From: UBA10210 sp964408425
GTDB lineage: Archaea > Micrarchaeota > Micrarchaeia > Norongarragalinales > Norongarragalinaceae
DNA: 64,000 nucleotides
Direction of reading: 5' to 3'
NCBI GenBank assembly: GCA_964408425.1
Contig: CAYOZI010000001.1
Location: forward strand, 1 to 64,000
Every line of letters starts with the position of its first letter. Positions within the stretch are counted from its first letter, which is position 1. Position numbers and translations under genes: made by a program. Below the pieces are notes generated by a model. The model had not been told where the DNA came from, ran no database searches, and was given only the letters and a program-made list of their open reading frames with translations. This document shows positions 32,737 through 40,679 of the stretch, piece after piece.

Positions 32737-33261
32737 TTAAACTCTCCTACCCCTCTTTCCGCCGGGCCTCTTGGTTGTGTCGGTAGGCAAGGGGGTAACG
32801 TCTTCGATTTTACCAATGCGTAACCCGCTTCGAGCTAACGCACGAATTGCAGCCTGCGCGCCCGAACCCGGGGTTTTAGAATGATGTCCGCCCGGAGCGC
32901 GCACCCTGACGTGCACTCCGATTATGCCCCGTTCCTTCGCCTTTTCCGAAGCGCGGAAAGCCGCTTGCATAGCAGCGTAAGGCCCTCCCTCTTCCCTGTC
33001 GCTTTTGACCATCATTCCGCCGCTTCCGACGGAAATGGTTTCCGCTCCGCTCAAATCCGTAATCGTAATGATCGTGTCGTTCTTGGACGAGAAAATATGG
33101 GCGACACCCCATTTTCCTTCCAGGTTGAATATCCTGCGGTCGTCCCTCCTGAATCCGGACGGGGCGTGGGCTGAAACGGGGGCTGAAACCGGCGCTTGGG
33201 CCACGGGCTTGGCAGTAGACTCAACCGGCTTTTCGTTTTCAACAATTTCTTCAGTAACCAT
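32737..33261 (-). CDS. rps11: Ribosomal protein uS11
   Basis: 174 residues from the ATG at 33261; a GTG two codons earlier is possible. A Pro/Ala/Val-rich N-terminal extension (about 45) precedes GVAHIFSSKNDTIITITDLSG. YAAMQAAFRASEKAKERGI and PTDTTKRPGGKRGRRV follow. It belongs to the 30S platform. Overall intact. Confidence 0.94.
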   Translation of the reverse strand: MVTEEIVENEKPVESTAKPVAQAPVSAPVSAHAPSGFRRDDRRIFNLEGKWGVAHIFSSKNDTIITITDLSGAETISVGSGGMMVKSDREEGGPYAAMQAAFRASEKAKERGIIGVHVRVRAPGGHHSKTPGSGAQAAIRALARSGLRIGKIEDVTPLPTDTTKRPGGKRGRRV

Positions 33262-33270
33262 TTTCAATCA

Positions 33271-33825
33271 TCAACCCGACGCGGCAACCGGCTCCGTTTT
33301 TTCGGTAATGACAACTGCCGGCTTTTCATCCATTTTTTCGAACGAACCCAACGGCTTTCCCGACCAGTTGACGTTCGCCTCTTCAGCAAAAGAAACCAGG
33401 TAAGAAGGAGAAGAAACGTGCATTCCGTTGATGCTCACGTGCCCGTGCGTAATGAACTGCCTAGCCTGATGCATTGTTTTTGCCAGGCGTTTTTTCACGA
33501 CAATGCTTTGCAAACGCCTTTGCAACACGTCCTTCACGCTCAAAGAAAGCAAGTCGTCGAGAGTCAAATCCTCTTTCTGGACGAAAAACTTTTTCGACCT
33601 CGCCAGAAGCTGGGTTGAACGGATTTCGGCGTTAGCGCCCTTTCCGCTTAGCAAGCGTCTAGCCTCGCGCCTTATTCGCCTCAAAATCGTCTGCATTATC
33701 CACAATTCTCGGGAGTTCTTGAGTCCGAACTCGGTCTTCAAAGCCCCTTCCTCTTCTATCCTCTTCTTGTCCCAGAGCTTTTTCGGACGCTCGTACTTCT
33801 TTGATTTCCTAACAGGATCTCCCAC
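33271..33825 (-). CDS. rps4: Ribosomal protein uS4
   Basis: 184 residues of the small subunit. The S4 RNA-binding domain is seen as RRLQSIVVKKRLAKTMHQAR and ITHGHVSINGMHVSSPSYLV. The N-terminal Lys-rich stretch and the C-terminal acidic/Val tail are as expected for archaeal uS4. It lies between S13 and S11 with short spacers. Confidence 0.94.
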   Translation of the reverse strand: MGDPVRKSKKYERPKKLWDKKRIEEEGALKTEFGLKNSRELWIMQTILRRIRREARRLLSGKGANAEIRSTQLLARSKKFFVQKEDLTLDDLLSLSVKDVLQRRLQSIVVKKRLAKTMHQARQFITHGHVSINGMHVSSPSYLVSFAEEANVNWSGKPLGSFEKMDEKPAVVITEKTEPVAASG

Positions 33826-33848
33826 TCAAAAACACCGTTATGCAATCA

Positions 33849-34511
33849 TTACTTCTTTTCCTTCTCGCCGCCCGATTTTTCCTGCGCTCCGGTTGCGGCT
33901 GCGGCCTTCGCTGCCTTTACTGCCTTCTTCAGCACTCCGACGGTCATTCCGGTCCTTCCGGTGGTGCGCGTGTGCTGTCCCCTGGTTTTCTGGCCTATCG
34001 AATGCCTCCAACCCCTGTACGAACGTGAATCCCTCTCGCGAGTAATATCTTGCCTTTTCGCGAAAGCCAATTCCGCCATGAGCAAGTGCTTCGCTTCTCC
34101 CGAATCGATATCCTGCTGCCGGTTTAGCATGAAATTCTTGACCCCGAATTTTTGCGGGAATTTCACTATCCCCTCCAATTCCGTAGTCTGCTCTTCGCTC
34201 AAATTCCCTATCAACTCGCTCAAGCTGACGTTCAGTTTGGTTGTAACCGGAATAGCCAGGTTTGAAGCCAAATTATGCCCTATTCCCTTGACTTTCCTCA
34301 AAGCTTCAGCAACGGTAAAATGCCCGTCCACATCCTGGCCTACGATACGGAGTATTCCGCGAAACTCCTTGTTTTCCAAATGCTTTCTCTTGGCGAATTT
34401 CTGGGATTGCGTGGTGGAACCGACAGGCTGGGACTGTGGTTTTGCAGGCTCCTGGTTTTTCGCCTGCTTGCCGCTAAAGCCGCCAGAACCTTTCTTCGTT
34501 TCATCAGCCAA
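33849..34511 (-). CDS. rps13: Ribosomal protein uS13
   Basis: 220 residues. The start is most likely TTG at 34511 (MADETKK), because AGGTG sits just upstream and MADE also opens S9. An ATG at 34532 is also in frame. A 50-residue Gly/Gln/Pro-rich extension precedes the core RILRIVGQDVDGHFTVAEAL, KVKGIGHNLA and RGWRHSIGQKTRGQHTRTTG. The C-terminal tail is Ala/Lys-rich. The protein is longer than the usual about 150 residues because of the two extensions. Confidence 0.93.
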   Translation of the reverse strand: MADETKKGSGGFSGKQAKNQEPAKPQSQPVGSTTQSQKFAKRKHLENKEFRGILRIVGQDVDGHFTVAEALRKVKGIGHNLASNLAIPVTTKLNVSLSELIGNLSEEQTTELEGIVKFPQKFGVKNFMLNRQQDIDSGEAKHLLMAELAFAKRQDITRERDSRSYRGWRHSIGQKTRGQHTRTTGRTGMTVGVLKKAVKAAKAAAATGAQEKSGGEKEKK

Positions 34512-34558
34512 TTTTCCGCACCTTAAACCCAAAAACAGCTTTTATCGAAAAATAAAAG

Positions 34559-34738
34559 CGCCGGGACTGAGATTTCCGTTTTCCTTCCTTACCAAAATTT
34601 TTTTGGAAAGAAAAGCTTTTCGAACTCAGGAGGCCTTTCGGCCACACGCTTTGAAGGAAAGTTGCCGGTGCGCTCCGAACGGAGCAACCAGAAACAGTTT
34701 CTTTCCAGGCGTGCGCATTACCGCTCTGCCATCCCGGC
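34559..34738 (-). tRNA. tRNA-Ser(GGA) with two introns, one in the T-loop
   Basis: A class II tRNA (variable arm TGGCCGAAAGGCCTC) with acceptor GCCGGGA/TCCCGGC. Intron 1 (34651-34702, 52 bases) follows position 37 in the anticodon loop, CTGGAA-intron-A, anticodon GGA. It contains the palindromes GCTCCG/CGGAGC and AGAAAC/GTTTCT. Intron 2 (34573-34618, 46 bases) splits the T-loop after TTCGAA, leaving T60. T-stem CTGAG/CTCAG, a central helix TTCG/CGGA and 3-base bulges AAA and AAT give a proper bulge-helix-bulge, and cutting restores TTCGAAT. The mature tRNA would be 82 bases. Confidence 0.88.
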
Positions 34739-34872
34739 GCGAAAAACAATTTGCTTTTTCGCGGTTAAAAACACTTCGGGAAAAAAGCCGAGCGAAGCTC
34801 CAAAGAGCTTTAATCTCAACTCTACAATAATGCAAAAACGCGTTTAAAAAGCATTCCGTTGGCTTGCAAACG

Positions 34873-35286
34873 CTAACCACGATGCTCTTCTGACGCCGTA
34901 ATCCCTTTTTCTTCCAAAAACGCCTTCAAGCCCTTCAAAAACCCGAGGTGGCTGGAGATAGCGCCCCTAACGGCTTCATCGCTTTTGAAACCGGCGTAGT
35001 GAGAAAGATTGTGCCAAACCCTCACTTGGATTTCCCTAGAGTCGGGATTGAAACCGAAAGCAACCCTCTGTTCGCTCGTGTAAAGCAGCGGGTTGTGCAG
35101 GTACTCCAGATCTTCAACGCGTTGCAGTGAATTCAAAAAAGCCTTAGCCTGCGACGGAGCTACATTATGCTTGGAATTTGCCAGAACCCAGTCGAAAAGC
35201 CCCGGAACCTGGTCGAAATGCTTTTCATGAAATGAAAAGACCACGGTCTTTTTGAACAATTCCGAACCCTGAACGCGTTCAGCCAT
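34873..35286 (-). CDS. Hypothetical protein upstream-overlapped by cbf5
   Basis: 137 residues from the ATG at 35286; its start overlaps the stop of cbf5 by eight bases, so the two are cotranscribed. It has alternating helices with VFSFHEKHFDQVPGLFDW, a VAFGFNPDSREIQVRVWHN strand pair and a C-terminal helical run. It has no membrane segment or Cys. No family is recognised. Position after cbf5 may indicate a link to RNA modification, which is inference. Confidence 0.55.
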   Translation of the reverse strand: MAERVQGSELFKKTVVFSFHEKHFDQVPGLFDWVLANSKHNVAPSQAKAFLNSLQRVEDLEYLHNPLLYTSEQRVAFGFNPDSREIQVRVWHNLSHYAGFKSDEAVRGAISSHLGFLKGLKAFLEEKGITASEEHRG

Positions 35287-36211
35287 GCACAACCCTCTCC
35301 ACGTCGAAAGCCAAGCCGCCTTTCCCGGATTGCGCCCTCGAAACGATTTCCTTCGAATCTATCAACGCTTTGGCAAAACAGATTATTTCCCCCATGCCGT
35401 TTAAAACCTGCACGCTCTCGTTTTTTTCAATAGATTCATCCAGCGAAACTATTCCCGGAATAGCCAGATTCGCTCCGGTGGTGATGGGTTTTATCGCCCC
35501 GTCATCCACGACAACCTTTTTCAGCTTCCCTTCCAACGCTTCCTCGAGAGTCAGCACCATTTTTTGCAGTTCTTTGTCTTCCCCTTTTTCCGTCCACAGC
35601 CAAAACGCGTCGCTCAAATCCTGAAGAGAATGGGCTTCTTTTTCAGTGAAACCGGCGGCGTAAACCCTCCTCAATTCCGCCATTTCCCCGCCGCACCCTA
35701 AAACTTCTCCAACATCGAAACAGATTTTTCTCACGTAAAACCCGCCTTCCACGTCGCACTCGAACAAAACGTATTTCCCCTCCGCTTCTAAAACCGCCAG
35801 TTCAAAAACCTCGCGAACGCGCATTTTCTTGACTACAGCGCTCTCGAGAGGCGGCTTCTGGAAGATTTTTCCCTTGAAATGCGAAAACGCATCTTCGATT
35901 TCTTTTTTGCTTTTGTTTTCCCCCAGACGCAGCACGCAAACGTACTTTTTCCTCGAGCCAAGCAAATACTTAGCCGCTTTCGTGCTTTCCTCCAGCAGAA
36001 CGGGCAAAACGCCGGAAACGTTCGCGTCCAAAGTTCCCGAATGCCCGGCTTTCGACTGCCCCAAGATTTTTTTCACGAAAGCCGCAGCCTCGTGGCTTGA
36101 AGGCCCCGAAGGCTTGTCGAGAATGAAAACCCCCTTCCTTATTTTTTCTTCAAGCGAACGCTCGGAAGGAGGCTCCCCTACCTTGCACTCGATTTCTTGC
36201 AGGCGAATCAT
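35279..36211 (-). CDS. cbf5: Pseudouridine synthase Cbf5 (TruB family, H/ACA RNP)
   Basis: 310 residues: a TruB-type catalytic domain followed by a PUA domain. The catalytic Asp lies in GHSGTLDANVSGVLPVLL, and KPSGPSSHEAA and GGFYVRKICFDVGEVLG surround the active site. The PUA-like end has KPITTGANLAIPGIVSL. It makes pseudouridines in rRNA with guide RNAs, and in tRNA at position 55. It belongs to the cluster with L14e, Cmk and DUF106, although a plus-strand gene (36246-37364) interrupts it. Two tRNA genes here have C, not U, at position 55. Confidence 0.93.
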   Translation of the reverse strand: MIRLQEIECKVGEPPSERSLEEKIRKGVFILDKPSGPSSHEAAAFVKKILGQSKAGHSGTLDANVSGVLPVLLEESTKAAKYLLGSRKKYVCVLRLGENKSKKEIEDAFSHFKGKIFQKPPLESAVVKKMRVREVFELAVLEAEGKYVLFECDVEGGFYVRKICFDVGEVLGCGGEMAELRRVYAAGFTEKEAHSLQDLSDAFWLWTEKGEDKELQKMVLTLEEALEGKLKKVVVDDGAIKPITTGANLAIPGIVSLDESIEKNESVQVLNGMGEIICFAKALIDSKEIVSRAQSGKGGLAFDVERVVHG

Positions 36212-36245
36212 GATTTAAAATAGAGTGGAACGATAGATTAAGCAT

Positions 36246-37364
36246 ATGGGAAAGACGCGACGTGAAAAGCCGGAAAATTCGAGAGCAACACCGAAAGATA
36301 CGGTCGAACAACAAAAGCCGCCAGCCCCTAAGCTCAGGTTGTTGTTTCACTACGGGCCCCATGCCACGGCAGAAGATGCTAGACACATCCGAGCGGTATT
36401 GAAGGAATTCAAGCCGCACTTTTACGCGAAAGAGCAGATGATCTTTGACCCCGAGGATTTGGTGCCGTTCAATAGAGAACTGCAAAAAATCAGGAAGGAT
36501 GCTGCAAGGAGAATAAGCTTTCTTCAAGGTTTTGAAAGGCGGCAGTATGGAGAATTCGATCGTAAAGAAGTCGAGGAAATGCTCGACGCATACAAAGTTC
36601 GAATGTGCGGCCTAGAATCATTTGTGCCAAATGAAGCTCAATTGCTCGAAGAGTCTGCGAACTATTCCAAGGATTCGAGGTTAGCGTTTGTAACAGGAGA
36701 GTTTGAAAAAGCACTAAAAAGCCGGCATGAACACGTCCTGCTTGAAAATAAACACCAACGAATCAGAGACGAAAATATCGTCCAGAATGCTGAAAAGCTT
36801 GTTCAGCAGTTTACAACAGCCTATCCGGAGTTACGTAACGAGAAGGAGATACGAGTTTACGCTAGACTGGGGCACATGCACTCTCCGCCATATCATGAAC
36901 TGGCTAGACGCGGAAGCACGGAGGTAGGACGGATTTTCGATAGTAGACCGGTAGTACATGGCTACACATCGGAAGCCAAGAGAATGAACCAAAAGGAAAC
37001 GCATAATATTTCAGAGCCGCGGTATAGACAGGTACTAGCAAGATCTCTTCTCGAAAGTCCCCTGAGAAGGACACTGAGAGAAAAAGGCGTCAAATCGACT
37101 CTGGTTACGGAAATAGCGTCACGGGTTATCTCCGAAAAATTCCATGAGGACGAAATTAGAGGAATATCGGAAGAGATAGCCAAAGAACAGGAAGCGAAAC
37201 CACTGGCCAAAACAGCCGAGATAGTAGAAATGGTTTTGGGAAAGCGCGTAAGGGAAAAGGGCTTGAAACTACCGCAGAACGAGGATGAAGCCGAAGCTTT
37301 AATCAAAAAAGCGTATCCCAAGATAGACTTTTCAAAACCTTGGTGGCTAGGAAGAAGAAAATAG
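36246..37364 (+). CDS. Unrecognised cytosolic protein, ChaN/TraB-like motif pattern
   Basis: 372 residues with no signal peptide or membrane helix. It is written between cbf5 and the L14e-cmk block on the opposite strand, so it interrupts a conserved cluster. Motifs in order are LLFHYGPHATAEDARHI, an acidic KEQMIFDPEDLV, RIRDENIVQNAEKL and RVYARLGHMHSPPYHEL. His-rich loops plus RDEN recall the ChaN/TraB/EreA-type fold (an early HxxH-like and a late GHxH segment). This is only a pattern match. Codon use (AGA, ATA, CGG) differs from neighbours, suggesting transfer. Confidence 0.45.
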   Translation: MGKTRREKPENSRATPKDTVEQQKPPAPKLRLLFHYGPHATAEDARHIRAVLKEFKPHFYAKEQMIFDPEDLVPFNRELQKIRKDAARRISFLQGFERRQYGEFDRKEVEEMLDAYKVRMCGLESFVPNEAQLLEESANYSKDSRLAFVTGEFEKALKSRHEHVLLENKHQRIRDENIVQNAEKLVQQFTTAYPELRNEKEIRVYARLGHMHSPPYHELARRGSTEVGRIFDSRPVVHGYTSEAKRMNQKETHNISEPRYRQVLARSLLESPLRRTLREKGVKSTLVTEIASRVISEKFHEDEIRGISEEIAKEQEAKPLAKTAEIVEMVLGKRVREKGLKLPQNEDEAEALIKKAYPKIDFSKPWWLGRRK

Positions 37365-37366
37365 GC

Positions 37367-37531
37367 TTATGCGGGCATCAGGTGCTTGACGTTCATCTTC
37401 CTCTCTTTTCCCTTCGCAAGCTTGACTTTCACGAAAGCGTTGTCCACCACTTCCGTCACTTCGACAGGCTGCCCTTTTCTCCTTCCCTTGAGAACGATTG
37501 CTTTCACGCCCTTCTGAAAAACCCTGGTCAT
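37367..37531 (-). CDS. rpl14e: Ribosomal protein eL14 (L14e), very short
   Basis: A 54-residue frame just downstream of cmk. A KOW-type beta barrel is visible: FQKGVKAIVLKGRRKGQPVE, VTEVVDNAFVKVKLAKG, and the closing KMNVKHLMPA that matches the N-x-x-HLxP end of L14e. Position in the DUF106-cmk-L14e-cbf5 order confirms the call. Archaeal L14e proteins normally have 80-95 residues, so the C-terminal helix is missing. Confidence 0.75.
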   Translation of the reverse strand: MTRVFQKGVKAIVLKGRRKGQPVEVTEVVDNAFVKVKLAKGKERKMNVKHLMPA

Positions 37532-37537
37532 AGAAAA

Positions 37538-38152
37538 TCACCGTTTCGCTCTTGTTCTCTTTGTTTTCCCGCCTTTTCTGCCTTTCGGTTTTTTCTTCCG
37601 CATTTTCCTCTTCAGTTTTTCAGCCGCGTCGGCAATCGCCTTCGCGGTTTGCAGCGCATCCAGCTTTTCGTTGTCTATAACCAAACATCCTTTCGGCGGG
37701 TCGTAATGCAATTTATACAACGCCCAATACCGTTTTTTGTTGGAATCGTCCCTATACACTACCTCCCTAACCGCCTGTTCGAAACTCCTCGAATCCCTTT
37801 CGGCCAACCGCTTTGCACGCACATGCAAAGGCGCTTTCAGCCAAACTTTCAAATCAAAACGAGGTTTTTTCAGTTTCAGCCTCGGCGCAATCTCGCCCAA
37901 AAAAACGGCAAGGCGCGTCCCCACAACACAATCCTTTTCCTTCAATGCGAACTCTATCTGCTTTTTGTCCAGCAAGTAATCGTACTTCGGGTTTTTTTCC
38001 GCAAACTCATGAAGCCTGTCGAAAGGCATCCCCAAATCCTCGGCGAGATTATGAAAGGTATAATTGAATTTCTTCAGCTTCAAAGAATGCGAGACTAGCG
38101 TTGAGGCGGTGGAATTCCCGCATCCGGTCAAGCCCGAAATGGCGATTCTCAT
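37538..38152 (-). CDS. cmk: Cytidylate kinase, archaeal type
   Basis: 204 residues phosphorylating CMP/dCMP. The P-loop is ISGLTGCGNSTAS, with Asn where many kinases have Lys; archaeal Cmk proteins commonly have Thr there, so the change is not disabling by itself. LAEDLGMP and VGTRLAVFL follow, and RLAERDSRSFEQAVREVVYRD is the lid region. The C-terminus is a Lys/Arg tail of about 25 residues. It lies in the conserved cmk-L14e-cbf5 neighbourhood. Confidence 0.85.
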   Translation of the reverse strand: MRIAISGLTGCGNSTASTLVSHSLKLKKFNYTFHNLAEDLGMPFDRLHEFAEKNPKYDYLLDKKQIEFALKEKDCVVGTRLAVFLGEIAPRLKLKKPRFDLKVWLKAPLHVRAKRLAERDSRSFEQAVREVVYRDDSNKKRYWALYKLHYDPPKGCLVIDNEKLDALQTAKAIADAAEKLKRKMRKKKPKGRKGGKTKRTRAKR

Positions 38153-38205
38153 ATTGGAACGATTAACGGTTTTGCGCTTAAAAGAGCTTTGCGGGGTTTA
38201 AATGC

Positions 38206-38673
38206 CTATTCGAATTTTCCCATTGACTTGAGCTTTTGCAGGTAATTCTCGCAAGAGGATTTTATCAAAACCCGGTCTTTCTCCGTCGTTGAACGCAGTA
38301 TTTTCGCCGGAACGCCCGCAACCACGCTGTACGCCGGAACAATCATTCGCTCCGTAACTACCGCCCCAGCTGCGATTATGCTCCACTCTCCGATCTCGCA
38401 GCCGCTCAACAGAGTGGAATTCATCCCGACGAGAACGTTGTCCCCCACCTTGCACCCGTGCACCACCGCAGCATGCCCGACCGTAACGTTATTCCCTATT
38501 GAAACGTTTTTTCCGTGCACAACGCAAGACTCCTGAATGCTCGTGTTGTTACCGATGCCAATGCTGCCCTCGTCCGCGCGAATGCAGGCGAAAGCCGCAA
38601 CGTAAACGTTCTTCCCGATCTCGGCTTTAGGATCGACTTCAGCCTTGGGATGAACGAAACCCAATTCCACCAC
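38206..38673 (-). CDS. Gamma-carbonic anhydrase-like hexapeptide-repeat protein
   Basis: 155 residues folding as a left-handed beta-helix with [LIV]-G-x4 hexapeptide repeats (IGKNVYVAAFACIRADEGS onward). The His residues of VVHGKNV, VGHAAVVHGCKVG match the zinc ligands of gamma-carbonic anhydrases, and Arg in IRADEGSI is present. The C-terminal helix is short. It may hydrate CO2 or act as a related acyl-transfer scaffold; catalysis cannot be proven. It sits between cmk and DUF106, an unusual place. Confidence 0.8.
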   Translation of the reverse strand: MVELGFVHPKAEVDPKAEIGKNVYVAAFACIRADEGSIGIGNNTSIQESCVVHGKNVSIGNNVTVGHAAVVHGCKVGDNVLVGMNSTLLSGCEIGEWSIIAAGAVVTERMIVPAYSVVAGVPAKILRSTTEKDRVLIKSSCENYLQKLKSMGKFE

Positions 38674-38689
38674 TCACCGTAAATAGCAA

Positions 38690-39187
38690 TTATTGCTTTG
38701 CCGGCCATAGTCTCGAGCCTATGGGCTCGAGCAAAAGCCCGAAGACAATCGCGCAAACGATGAAGAACCCCGTCGTCCCGTAAGCGGCCGTATGCAGGAT
38801 GTTCGAATAGAAAGTCAGCGAGAGGATGGCGGAAGTATGGATGTCGAACGGAAGCAGGATTACGAAACCCGGGTACAACGGCGGCAAAACCCAAGCGATC
38901 AGAATCCACGCTATCGGAAGGATGATGATGCTCGCCTTCCAAGGCATCAAAACCATCTGCATCATCTTGTCGTTGAACTCCTTGTCGTGCTTCTTCAATT
39001 CCTCGAGCTTCTTCGAGTCGTTCGCCTTCAACGCCTTCTGCATTTCATTCTGGTATTCCTTCACTTCCTTCTGGAAAGCCTTCACCTTATCCCTCTGTCC
39101 CAGCGTCTTGTTCGCCGCATAGCTGACGAGCGAAAACACTAGCGAAATGAGAGCGATCTCCACCAGCGGATCAAAACCCAACACCAT
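38690..39187 (-). CDS. DUF106/EMC3-type membrane insertase-like protein
   Basis: 165 residues from the ATG at 39187. One N-terminal helix, then a long charged coiled-coil (KEVKEYQNEMQKALKANDSK and following), then two to three C-terminal helices. This is the archaeal DUF106 protein, homologous to EMC3/TMCO1 and YidC, which helps insert membrane proteins. It lies near cmk as usual. Confidence 0.85.
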   Translation of the reverse strand: MVLGFDPLVEIALISLVFSLVSYAANKTLGQRDKVKAFQKEVKEYQNEMQKALKANDSKKLEELKKHDKEFNDKMMQMVLMPWKASIIILPIAWILIAWVLPPLYPGFVILLPFDIHTSAILSLTFYSNILHTAAYGTTGFFIVCAIVFGLLLEPIGSRLWPAKQ

Positions 39188-39238
39188 GCCGTTCACTGAA
39201 AAAATTTTTGGAAAACGGTTATAGGTAGAGCGTCTTTT

Positions 39239-40603
39239 TTAACGTTTTCCATCTTGTCCCCCCACGCCGTCGTCCTGCCTCTTGCAGTCGTCCAAAAACC
39301 TTTGCACGTGGTGCTTCCAACCCAAAGCGTACAGGGGTTGCACCAGCCCGCGGCAGGAAACGAAGAGGTGCTTCAAGCCCCTTCGCGACGACGGGCGCGA
39401 TTCCAGGAAAGCTACGAACAAAACCAGGAAATTAAAGACGAAGACGAAGAGGAAAACCGCCGAATCCAGGTACTCAAGGAAAACCCTTGAATTCAAGGAA
39501 GCGTACAGACGCGTGAGCGAAAGGTAGAACAGGAAAATCGTGATCGGAAGCTCGTACAGGATAAGCATTAAAACGTTCGCCGCCAAGCCAATGGTCAACA
39601 CGGCGTTGTAAAACAAAATATACCGTTTTTTAATCTCGGTCTTGAAAACAGAGTGGAACGGGCGCCCTCCGGACAGGTGCGAGGCGACGAAACGCAGGTT
39701 TCGCAGCGACTCGCCGTGCAAATCCTCAATCCCCCACAGGTTTTCCAAAACGTAGTACAAATCCGTCCTCAGGAAAAGCATCGTCTGCCACACCAGCCCG
39801 AAAATTTCCATGAGAACCACGAACTTCAGAAATTTCACTAGCCACAGCGGAAGTGCCAAAACGCCCGCACCGCCAGCCCACACCAAGCTCGCAGCTATGG
39901 AAAGCACCAGCCCGTCGAAAACCATTCCCGACAGGAAGACTGCATATCTCTTCCATCTTTCCAGCAGGTACAAGTCCGAAAGTTCGGTGAAGGCAATCAC
40001 GTACTGCAGCCTCACAGTCAGCCCGAATTTCGGCTTCGCGCCGAAATGCAAACCAGCAGTGTAATGCGCCAGCTCGTGCAAAGCCACCAGAATCCACGAC
40101 GACACTAGGGAGGAAAGCAAAAGCAACGCCAGCGAGTCGGTGAAAATAAAATTGCGGAAGTTTAAGAAATAAGAAAAGTCGCTTGCAACCACCGACGCCC
40201 CCGCTCCCAAAACCAGCAGGCAAGCGAAAAGCGCTCGTTTTGAAAACAAAAAGCCGATTTTTTCGCGCTTTAACGGAATGCGCGAGCTCAAGTCCGTGAA
40301 ACTCTCTTTACTGACGGGCAAAGGCTTTCCGTCGACTTTTTCAACCATTCCGTTGGAAGCCAGTTTCGAAACAAACCCCTTTACGTCGTAATCCTCCCCG
40401 AACTTCCTTCGCACCGCGCGTTCCGCCTCTGCAATAGTCTTTCCTTTTTTCAGCAAAAGGATTATTTCAAAACCCACCCTGGAAACGTCGAGGTAATCAG
40501 ACGTTCCCCTCCGCCCCACGACAAACCAGCCGCCAGGCTCTTGGCGCTTGTGAGCCAAAGAAAACAACTTCACCCTGCTGTCGCCGCGGAGGGAAAAGCG
40601 CAT
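39239..40603 (-). CDS. PqqD-like domain fused to an M50-type membrane metalloprotease
   Basis: 454 residues. Residues 1-110 include a winged-helix PqqD-like element (YLDVSRVGFEIILLLKKGKT, then AERAVRRKFGEDYDVKGFV), which binds leader peptides in RiPP systems. The rest is a polytopic protein with the zinc motif HELAHYTAGLHFGA in an early helix and RTDLYYVLENLWG later, where the third metal ligand is expected. It resembles YydH-type intramembrane proteases. No precursor peptide is visible nearby. A regulatory intramembrane protease is the alternative. Confidence 0.75.
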   Translation of the reverse strand: MRFSLRGDSRVKLFSLAHKRQEPGGWFVVGRRGTSDYLDVSRVGFEIILLLKKGKTIAEAERAVRRKFGEDYDVKGFVSKLASNGMVEKVDGKPLPVSKESFTDLSSRIPLKREKIGFLFSKRALFACLLVLGAGASVVASDFSYFLNFRNFIFTDSLALLLLSSLVSSWILVALHELAHYTAGLHFGAKPKFGLTVRLQYVIAFTELSDLYLLERWKRYAVFLSGMVFDGLVLSIAASLVWAGGAGVLALPLWLVKFLKFVVLMEIFGLVWQTMLFLRTDLYYVLENLWGIEDLHGESLRNLRFVASHLSGGRPFHSVFKTEIKKRYILFYNAVLTIGLAANVLMLILYELPITIFLFYLSLTRLYASLNSRVFLEYLDSAVFLFVFVFNFLVLFVAFLESRPSSRRGLKHLFVSCRGLVQPLYALGWKHHVQRFLDDCKRQDDGVGGQDGKR

Positions 40604-40679
40604 TAAAAGAAAAAACAGTCCGGATTAAAGAACTTGTTTGCTTTCCGTGAAAAAACGCGTGCAAACAGGCGTGAAGGGA

